A stretch of DNA of 64,000 nucleotides from Sorex araneus (lineage: Eukaryota > Chordata > Mammalia > Eulipotyphla > Soricidae), in NCBI RefSeq assembly GCF_027595985.1, contig NC_073312.1, forward strand, positions 7,878,983 to 7,942,982. Reading direction: 5' to 3'. Numbering within the stretch: position 1 is the stretch's first letter; every line of letters starts with the position of its first letter. This document shows, piece by piece, positions 59,301 to 64,000 of the stretch. The notes beneath the pieces are model-generated. The model saw nothing but the letters and a program-made list of their open reading frames with translations. It did not search any database and was not told the origin of the DNA. The position numbers and the translations under genes are program-made.

Positions 59301-62300
59301 CTCCTGGGAGCCCCTACTTGACTCCTGAGCTTGACGCTTAGATTCCTCACATAAGGGAAATGATGCTGTGGGTGTCTTTCTCCACTTGGCATGTTTCACT
59401 TTCTATAAAGCCCTCAACATTTAGTCATGTTTGCTGCAAATACCAAAATTTTCTTTTTTATGGCTTAGTAACATTCCATGATACACTCTACATTTTCTTT
59501 TTTTTTTTTTTTTGCTTTTTGGGTCTCACCTGGCGATGCACAGGGGTTACTCCTGGCTCCTGTGCTCAGGAATCGCTCCTGGTGGTGCTCAGGGGACCAT
59601 ATGGGATGCTGGGAATCGAACCCGGGTCGGTCGAGTGCAAGGCAAATGCCCTACCCGCTGTGCTATTGCTCCAGCCCCTCTACATTTTCTTTAGCCGTTC
59701 ATCTATTGTTAAACTCCAGAAAGCAGTTACATACACACATACCCCTCCCGCCTGGAGCCCACATACCCTCCTTTGCAAACCCTGCTTTCACAGTCAACGG
59801 CCAACCTCACCTTCAGAGCGGCTGTCCCCGCGTACTGTCTGCTGATGGCGTCCCCGTTGTTGGCCCACATTATCTGGTAGATGCGATTGCATTTCACTGG
59901 CAGTGGCTGCTCTGGGGGCAGCACACCTAATTTTTTTAGCTAAAATGAACACATTAGTGGGTTAATAACATGTAAGTCAGGACACCATAGCATACAAGGT
60001 ATACAAAGAGAAAGGATGCATGCTCATGTATAATTTAAGATCCTTAAAAGAAATGAAATGTTTGCAGGTTTTTTCAAAATAAAGCACCTGACAGACAGGC
60101 TATGGATTGCTACAGCTCAATTATCAGCAGAATGAACCACCGAGGCTGCTTTGGTCTGACTCTCAAAGTGGAGGCTCATACTGGAATATGTGTTAATTTA
60201 GATTTGCTGTTCGAGTGAAACTAATGATAAAAAAAAAAATCATAGCAGGGGGTCAGAGCAATAGTACAGCAGAGAGGGCGTTTGCCTAGAACCTGGTCAA
60301 CCTGGGGTCAATCCTCAGGTTAGCTGGATTTCACAGTACTGACAACCCAGTAGGAGCATGGAAGATTCATTTTTTGGTTGTTTGGGGGCCACACCTGGCA
60401 GTGCTCAGGGCTTACTCCTGGCTCTGCACACAGAGGTTATTCCTGGAGGCTTGGGGAACTATATGGGATGCTGAGGGTCGAACCCGGGTCAGCCATATGC
60501 AAGGCAAATGCCCTCCCCACTGTACTTTTGCTCCAGCACTCTTCTATGCTTGAAACACAACCAATCAGATGGGAACGTGGCATAGAAGCCCACTAAATTC
60601 AATGAGCAAAAACAGTAACACAGAAGGCTCAACTAGCACCAACCAGCTCAGTAACCCCGAAGACAAGGACTTTGGTAACACCACTGTGAGATATATGTTA
60701 TAATATGCAACGTAAAGTAATTATTCTGTGCCTGCTAAGGAAGCCATTTGGCAGAGGGTGGAAAACTGGGGACATTGGTGGAGGGAAGGTCACAGTTGTG
60801 GTGGGACTGTGCTGGAGCACTGAGCACTGCCTGAAGAGGAACACCTATTTGAAAAGGAGGCACAGAAACTATTTGTTTTTATTTCCGGAAATAATTGTTT
60901 CCCGGCTCACAGCACTGTTTTAAGCACTTGGCAGTACTAGACACATTCATACAATTTCACAGACAAGGAATGTGCCACACTGACTTAGGAACTTAGGAAC
61001 TGTATTAGGAAGCACTTTACATATCACTGTGGTGTAAGTAGTTTCAAAGATTAAAACAACAACAAGAAGATTCCAAATTACCTGCTGCTCCATGACCACC
61101 CGTGCGATGGCAGCTTGGACCACGTTGGTGCGGTCCAGACAGTCCATGCAATTCACTCGAAAAATCCCTTCTTGCTTACATATTACCCCTGCCGGATCAA
61201 CCCTTTTCAAAGACAGTACAGGATCATCTTACAGTATGAAACTCTTGAACTGAAGTATAATAACAGCACTGGTAATCAATCTGTGTCAAATATTACTATG
61301 TGGCAGGCATTACTGAGTTTGCAGCAGAAAATACTGTTGATGGACATAACAGCAATACTGACAACCAACATACTGTGATGCCCATTTAGACACAAATAAA
61401 ACAAAAACAAAAAGTGAAAAAGACTTGTCCCAAGTCACACAGTACCAAGTAGAGCTGATATACTGCTAAGTGATGCTTTTCTGTTTTCTGTTTCCTTTGG
61501 GGTCTACACCCAGCTGTGCTAAGGGGTACTCCTGGAGGGGCTCAGAGAACTATATTGGATGCCGGGATCATACCTGGGTTGGCTGTGTGCAAAGCAAATG
61601 CCCTACCCGCTGTACTGTCTCTCCAGCCCCAGTGATGCTCTTTGGAACCAGACATCATTCAGTCCCTCCTCTGCGACTTCACGTAGAAACCAGTTTGAAT
61701 TAAACAATTCACATTAGTACCCCGAAGGTAGTCATGTGCATGCCTTATCATCTACTTTGTCTCTGGCCATCCATTGCCTTTCCTCCTCCTTCCCTCCCTT
61801 CCTTCTTTCTTTTTTGGTTTCTGGGTCACACTCAGTGATGTTCATTTGTGGTTCTACACTCAGGAATTATTCCTGGTGGTGCTTGGAGGACAATATGGGA
61901 TGCCGGGGATTGAATCTGGCCAGTCACGCATGCAAGGCAAATGCCCTACCTACTGTACTATTCTCCGGCCCTGGCCATTCCGTCTTAATACTGAACCAAC
62001 TATTGTTCTCTCCCACTCTTCACAGCAACTTCTTCCTGCTTCTTTCTTTAAGCTGGAAACTATCTTCCTTCTCTAACAATTTAGAAATACCTGAAAACTT
62101 AAAACCAAGCGCCTCTATAGCCTTTCTTTCCACATTAGGCACAATAAGAGAGTGAGAGAGGAGTGTCGGCTCTGTAGCGTCAAAAGGAATCAAGGAGAAA
62201 CCCCCGAGCACTTCACTCAACTTCATGCCAGCTGACGCCTTTCACCTGTTCTAAGTGAGCACAGCCTAAAGACTACCACCTACTCAAAAAGGAGACGTGG

Positions 62301-63867
62301 AAACAAGAAGCAAAGCAAGGAAATAATTCTCAGCTTACTGCACCGTTTTAAGCTCTTAATGGTACTAAATAAATTCAGGCGATTGCACAGACAAGGAATC
62401 TGTCACACTGACTTCTTATGAAATACTTACCAACACCACTTCATGTCAAGAATAATGTCATGAATCGCATCTGTCAGCGTTTGAACATTCTCAAACTTCA
62501 TTCCTCGGCTAAAATAAGTTTCAAAAGAAGAAAAAATGCTTCAATGATGTTTTTGATATATTTAAGACTGAAAAAATTAAAAGAAAAATTCCACAAATAC
62601 ATGAGGTGATTACCACTGAAAATCATACAGGTAATTACACAAAAGTTCTCTTGTACTTTGTTTTGTTCTGTGTTGGACCAGGGAGAGGGCTCAAAGGGCT
62701 TAAACGCTTTGCTTCCGGGAGCCCCAAGTTCAATCTCTGGCACCACAAAGTTCCTTAAGCATCACTGAGCAGGGCCAGAAACAAACAAAAAAAGCCAACA
62801 AAAATTTCTCCCAGATGTACACACAAATTAAAATTGCTGTTTTTCAAAAACAAAATTTAGGGGGGGTTGGAGCAATAGTATAGTAGGTAGGGGTTTTGCG
62901 TTGTATGTGGCCAACCCAGGTTTGATCCCCAGTATACCATATGGTTCCCCAAGCACAGCCAGAAGTAATTTCTGAGTGCACAGCCAGGAGTAACCCCTAA
63001 GCATCTCTCTCAGTGTGGCCCAAAAAGAAAATAAAATTTAGTGAAACAGCAACAGGAATATAAATATGAAAATTCGTCAACAGGCTGAGAATTAAATGGA
63101 TTCAAAACCTCTGCCACACTGTTACTCAAGCAGAAAGAAAATCTCCAGCTCTTAAGTAACCGTTTAAAGAGAAAAACAGAACTCTTTCTCTCCTGGTCAT
63201 TTTGGAACAGGAAGAGAAAATATTTCTGGAAAAATTAACTCATATTGCTACCTAATATACAATGTTTTAGCTTATTTTTTTTTTAAATACAACAAATACC
63301 TGTTGCATGTTTTTTTTATTCAACTACATAAACATTTTAAACTCAGTAAGTGGGCTAGGGATGTGGCCCAGGGGTAGAGTGCATGCCTTGTATATGGGAG
63401 GCCTGGGCTGGGTTCTCAGCACCACAAAAATAAAACTAAGTAAACAAAGGATACTCCTTCCCTTTTTAGTGATGGGGGGGTAGGGTGGGTGCAGAGGAAT
63501 AATAACATCTGACAGTGCTCAGGATCACTCCTGACAGTGGGCAACCATACACAGTGCCGTGGATCAAACCCTGGTCACCTGAGCTGCTTGCAATGTAAAT
63601 GCCTTTACTTGCTGTACTATCTCTCCAGTTTAACTCCTTCCCTTTCTAGCAACAAGAAAAAGAACATTTTCCTTCTCAAAAAAGAGCAGAGAAACCACAA
63701 ACACCGGGACCGACCCCATCCCGTCTCAGGAAGCTCTCTTACCAGTGCTCATGGAAGTCGAAGGACACGTAAGTGAGCTGTGGGTTGTTGAAGAGCAGCA
63801 CCTGCTTCAGGTAGGCGTCGCCGATGATCTTCTCTCTTCCTGCCTGGTCCACCAGGTTAATAATAAC
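43733..63867 (-). CDS. INPP5F: INPP5F (Sac2) C-terminal part, 11 coding exons
   Basis: Minus-strand exons in transcript order: 63867-63743, 62508-62431, 61202-61082, 59939-59811, 56145-56028, 53799-53601, 49012-48941, 47987-47914, 47244-47116, 46505-46418, 44861-43733. They total 2262 nt, in frame throughout: 753 residues plus stop. The segment starts [16 protein letters not shown] inside the Sac domain, carries the catalytic CMDCLDRT (CX5R-T) motif at about residues 86-93 of the segment, continues into the hSac2 dimerisation domain ([12 protein letters not shown] to FHTLRAVM), and ends with a long Ser-rich, probably disordered tail finishing CQTRIIQI. Known role: PI4P 4-phosphatase of early endosomes and endocytic sites, acting with OCRL-type 5-phosphatases and damping AKT signalling. 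By comparison with the 1132-aa human protein, roughly the first 380 residues lie beyond position 64000. Partial at its 5' end by window edge, not by damage. Confidence 0.96.
45849..45886. repeat. (TA)n microsatellite
   Basis: About 19 TA units in the last INPP5F intron. Confidence 0.95.
45970..46110 (+). mobile_element. SOR-type SINE, diverged
   Basis: Sense; 'ggggctagagaaagaacaat' to 'gtcactgggtgtggcc', followed by the GT tract. Confidence 0.75.
46141..46185. repeat. (GT)n then (GC)n
   Basis: About 17 GT units followed by five GC units, in the last INPP5F intron. Confidence 0.95.
46418..46505 (-). CDS. INPP5F: INPP5F coding exon ending at a GC donor
   Basis: Acceptor tttcag|at acc; encodes (D)[20 protein letters not shown]...EKKLE plus ag. 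The next bases are gcaagt, so the exon ends at a GC-type donor with otherwise perfect consensus (ag|gcaagt). Confidence 0.93.
46657..46815 (+). mobile_element. SOR-type SINE, diverged
   Basis: Sense; 'gatggagagatagtatagtg' to 'gttgggttgtggcccaaac'. Confidence 0.75.
47116..47244 (-). CDS. INPP5F: INPP5F coding exon, hSac2 domain
   Basis: Acceptor tttag|gt cca; encodes (G)[20 protein letters not shown]...RNPEEDGK; donor g|gtaatg. Confidence 0.95.
47296..47348. repeat. (TG)n microsatellite
   Basis: About 26 TG units, starting 50 bases upstream (on the minus strand) of an INPP5F exon acceptor at 47244. Confidence 0.95.
47365..47494 (-). mobile_element. SOR-type SINE, truncated
   Basis: Antisense; adjoins the TG microsatellite at 47296-47348. 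Confidence 0.7.
47914..47987 (-). CDS. INPP5F: INPP5F coding exon, hSac2 domain
   Basis: Acceptor ctttag|t tat; encodes (Y)[20 protein letters not shown]...EI; donor g|gtaagt. Confidence 0.95.
48941..49012 (-). CDS. INPP5F: INPP5F coding exon after the retrogene-bearing intron
   Basis: Acceptor cgcag|c ctc; encodes (S)[23 protein letters not shown]; donor ta|gtgagt. First host exon that a transcript starting at the intronic retrogene promoter could splice to. Confidence 0.95.
49434..49478 (-). other. Possible 3' end of the retrocopy: AATAAA and A-run
   Basis: On the minus strand an AATAAA (49478-49473) is followed within about 30 bases by a G-run and then a run of 13 or so A (49448-49434). 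This could be the retroposed poly(A) tail or a working polyadenylation site, about 730 bases after the ORF stop. Homopolymer runs are common here, so the reading is tentative. Confidence 0.3.
49681..49740. repeat. (CA)n microsatellite with CG variants
   Basis: About 60 bases of alternating CA and CG, 3' of the VMA21-like ORF; potential Z-DNA former. Confidence 0.9.
49856..49862 (-). other. Candidate splice donor 3' of the VMA21-like ORF
   Basis: Minus-strand ccgt|gtaagtgac, a full consensus GTAAGT starting at 49861, about 344 bases after the ORF stop. Splicing from here to the INPP5F exon at 49012 would create an Inpp5f_v2-type transcript. No ATG in the frame joining INPP5F lies between 49978 and this donor, so the VMA21-like ORF would remain the first ORF. 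Confidence 0.4.
50010..50140. repeat. C-rich tract and (GACAC)n-like repeat
   Basis: Runs of C interrupted by G (50010-50090), followed by imperfect 5-base repeats 'acgac/acaac' at about 50105-50138. Lies just 3' of the VMA21-like ORF. Confidence 0.75.
50206..50541 (-). CDS. VMA21-like intronless retrogene inside an INPP5F intron (probable Inpp5f_v2 locus)
   Basis: Complete 111-codon [15 protein letters not shown]... to ...GWPDSKDD and stop. From about residue 30 it aligns without gaps to human VMA21 as I recall it: SLAS, then a hydrophobic stretch with VPxGLYF, then FYAxIVAVxxxHxVLAxFVxVAW, with about half or more of positions identical. Two membrane segments are clear (about residues 39-60 and 73-94), with a charged C-terminus. 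VMA21 is the ER chaperone for assembling the V0 sector of the V-ATPase; its gene has introns, this copy has none. The N-terminal 30 residues are Arg/Ala-rich and unlike VMA21. The copy sits in a CpG island with a tandem array 5' of it. Gene identity is well supported; expression and imprinting are inferred from the known mouse/human locus. Confidence 0.88.
   Translation of the reverse strand: MPRSHRRVRSVQRPAAARAAARAPEPIPDGPSLASAFKMVLLFAGLLMKVPVGLYFPAKLLLFQGLLHMSPDDSGFYATIVAVAGLHMVLAVFVFVAWKESQLGWPDSKDD
50780..51810. repeat. GC-rich tandem array, 48-bp units and 118/131-bp composite units
   Basis: Eight successive 'ctctccac'-type anchors fall at 50921, 50969, 51017, 51065, 51113, 51161, 51209 and 51257, exactly 48 bases apart. 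Further anchors follow at 51375, 51506, 51624 and 51672 (spacings 118, 131, 118, 48). The longer units are the 48-mer plus a 70-base module containing 'tggatgagcac' and 'acgcggataccagggtctc'; the 131 unit carries an extra 13-base duplication. The edges (50780-50900 and 51680-51810) contain looser copies of 'gcggcactccgggggcgcgggcac'. Every unit carries several CpGs. Confidence 0.9.
52070..52640. mobile_element. Cluster of degenerate SOR-type SINEs 5' of the retrogene array
   Basis: Antisense pieces at about 52070-52235 and 52290-52410 and a sense piece at about 52480-52630. Between them and the INPP5F exon at 53799 the sequence (52650-53590) shows no recognisable element. Confidence 0.65.
53601..53799 (-). 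CDS. INPP5F: INPP5F coding exon before the retrogene-bearing intron
   Basis: Acceptor ctccag|at ttg; encodes (D)[18 protein letters not shown]...[10 protein letters not shown]; donor ag|gtgagt at 53600. Counting back from the last exon this is exon 15 in a 20-exon model. Confidence 0.95.
53865..53942 (-). mobile_element. tRNA-Ala-like SINE (ID-like)
   Basis: Reverse strand reads 'gtggctcggaggtagagcac', 'tgccttgcatgtgtgcagcc' and 'ctgggctcggttcctgg': A- and B-box spacing like an Ala-tRNA-derived element, unlike the SOR head. Confidence 0.6.
54020..54505 (-). mobile_element. Three degenerate antisense SOR-type SINEs
   Basis: Pieces at about 54020-54145, 54185-54330 and 54350-54505, in an INPP5F intron. 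Confidence 0.7.
55310..55348. repeat. (TA/TG)n low-complexity tract
   Basis: Short 'gtatatgtatatat' run in an INPP5F intron that otherwise looks like unique AT-rich sequence (54510-55580). Confidence 0.75.
55585..55762 (-). mobile_element. SOR-type SINE, diverged
   Basis: Antisense; ends 'tactatctctccggcccc'. Confidence 0.78.
56028..56145 (-). CDS. INPP5F: INPP5F coding exon, end of Sac domain
   Basis: Acceptor cccaag|ggc; encodes [20 protein letters not shown]...DAYRQAVI; donor g|gtaaga. Confidence 0.95.
56265..56625 (+). mobile_element. Two SOR-type SINEs in tandem within one target duplication
   Basis: Sense copies at 56265-56430 and 56459-56600. The exact 'aaaatgcctaaac' flanks the pair at 56252-56264 and 56638-56650. 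Confidence 0.92.
56848..57000 (+). mobile_element. SOR-type SINE, diverged
   Basis: Sense; lacks part of the middle. Confidence 0.75.
57245..57411 (-). mobile_element. SOR-type SINE, diverged
   Basis: Antisense; ends 'catctctccagcccc'. Confidence 0.75.
57660..57829 (+). mobile_element. SOR-type SINE, essentially consensus
   Basis: Sense; the best reference copy in the window. 'caaaaaactgtgaatt' on both sides is the target duplication. Confidence 0.95.
58330..58955 (+). mobile_element. Probable LINE (L1-like) 3' end, sense
   Basis: Contains 'cttgaatggaactagcagac' and 'attaaataaagtaagtcaga', typical of mammalian L1 3' ends, then 'cctgctaaggaggcaggctg'-type sequence shared with 60720 and 220, ending in 'aaataaaataaattt'. 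Confidence 0.6.
59018..59155 (+). mobile_element. SOR-type SINE, truncated
   Basis: Sense; 'cagggctggagatagtacgg' to 'gcaccaccagccgtggcccc'. Confidence 0.75.
59512..59679 (-). mobile_element. SOR-type SINE with target duplication
   Basis: Antisense; 'ctctacattttcttt' at 59486 and 59678, about 130 bases 3' (minus sense) of an INPP5F exon. Confidence 0.93.
59811..59939 (-). CDS. INPP5F: INPP5F coding exon, Sac domain
   Basis: Acceptor ttttag|cta; encodes [20 protein letters not shown]...YAGTAALK (43 codons); donor aag|gtgagg. Confidence 0.95.
60380..60540 (-). mobile_element. SOR-type SINE
   Basis: Antisense; a degenerate sense copy lies just before it at about 60246-60350. Confidence 0.8.
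60590..60880 (+). mobile_element. Probable LINE-like 3' fragment
   Basis: 'cagtaacacagaaggctcaa', 'agacaaggactt' and 'ctgtgcctgctaaggaa' match the window's first 300 bases. Confidence 0.55.
61082..61202 (-). CDS. INPP5F: INPP5F catalytic exon (CX5RT)
   Basis: Encodes (W)[17 protein letters not shown], then CMDCLDRT, then [15 protein letters not shown]. The catalytic Cys and Arg are both intact. The acceptor gaaaag|g has a weak pyrimidine tract; donor cag|gtaatt. VDPAG replaces VDEAG of human as I recall it. Confidence 0.95.
61495..61632 (-). mobile_element. SOR-type SINE, diverged
   Basis: Antisense; ends 'tactgtctctccagcccc'. Confidence 0.8.
61815..61972 (-). mobile_element. SOR-type SINE, diverged
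   Basis: Antisense, with a TTCC-rich tail (61785-61812). Confidence 0.78.
62431..62508 (-). CDS. INPP5F: INPP5F coding exon, Sac domain
   Basis: Acceptor ttttag|c cga; encodes (C)[18 protein letters not shown]...DMKWC; donor tg|gtaagt. Confidence 0.95.
62865..63028 (+). mobile_element. SOR-type SINE, diverged
   Basis: Sense; 'ggttggagcaatagtatagt' to 'cagtgtggcccaaaaag'. Confidence 0.8.
63350..63432 (+). mobile_element. tRNA-Ala-like SINE (ID-like)
   Basis: 'gggctagggatgtggcccag', 'gggtagagtgcatgccttgt' and 'gggttctcagcaccac' then an A-rich tail. Head differs from SOR and resembles Ala-tRNA-derived elements; related degenerate pieces at 53865-53942 and about 45420-45740. Confidence 0.6.
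63743..63867 (-). CDS. INPP5F: INPP5F coding exon (first in window, Sac domain)
   Basis: Acceptor ctcacag|gtt, encodes [20 protein letters not shown]...SFDFHEH, donor tg|gtaaga. Probably exon 10 if the gene has 20 exons as in human. Confidence 0.95.
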
Positions 63868-63939
63868 CTGTGAGAGTAAAGAAACGGGGAAAAGTTCACT
63901 CAGATCAGATGTTAGAATTGCAGGGGGATTCAAATGATG

Positions 63940-63959
63940 CACACACGCACAGACGCACA

Positions 63960-63998
<39 letters not shown>
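63940..63998. repeat. (CA)n microsatellite at window edge
   Basis: Imperfect then pure CA run, 70 bases upstream (minus strand) of the INPP5F exon at 63867; may continue beyond the window. Confidence 0.95.

Positions 63999-64000
<2 letters not shown>

Overview
The window is vertebrate nuclear DNA, almost certainly from a eulipotyphlan mammal and most likely a shrew (Soricidae, Sorex-like). It has interrupted genes with consensus splice sites, CpG islands, long microsatellites and many copies of a tRNA-derived SINE. The sense consensus of that SINE opens with a 'ggggctggagcgatagcac' head, has a B-box-like 'ggttcgattcc', and ends 'gtgacccaaaaagcaaaa'. I recognise this as the shrew SOR-type SINE. 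The host assignment rests on memory of that family, not on a search.

Two protein-coding genes converge tail to tail. On the + strand is a complete MCMBP gene (MCM-complex binding protein): 16 coding exons from ATG 2619 to stop 40406, 640 codons plus stop, with a CpG-island promoter at about 2.06-3.6 kb. Its intron 5 is an AT-AC (U12-type) intron. On the - strand is the 3' two thirds of INPP5F (Sac2 phosphoinositide phosphatase). Eleven coding exons run from 63867 down to the stop at 43733. They encode the C-terminal 753 residues, including the catalytic CX5R(T) motif; the upstream exons lie beyond the right edge. The last INPP5F intron uses a GC donor. The two 3' ends are separated by about 1.5 kb (41.1-42.66 kb).

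The most interesting object lies inside the INPP5F intron at 49013-53600. It is an intact intronless 111-codon ORF on the - strand (50206-50541) that closely resembles VMA21, the X-linked V-ATPase assembly chaperone. It sits in a CpG island, and a 1-kb GC-rich tandem array (48-bp units and 118/131-bp composite units, 50.78-51.81 kb) lies immediately 5' of it. In mouse and human this intron is the site of the imprinted, paternally expressed retrogene-derived transcript Inpp5f_v2. I therefore read this as the shrew orthologue with its candidate germline differentially methylated region.

Layout: 1-2060 repeats upstream of MCMBP; 2060-3640 CpG island and exon 1; 3641-4130 purine-rich repeat; 4.1-17.7 kb large intron 1 filled with SINEs and two old LINE-like 3' ends; 17.7-40.4 kb MCMBP exons 2-16; 41.1-42.66 kb gap between genes; 42.66-49.0 kb INPP5F terminal exons; 49.0-53.6 kb imprint-type intron with the VMA21-like retrogene; 53.6-64.0 kb INPP5F Sac-domain exons. 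Functionally the two main genes are unrelated (DNA replication licensing; endosomal phosphoinositide turnover). Their convergent arrangement is the one known from human 10q26.
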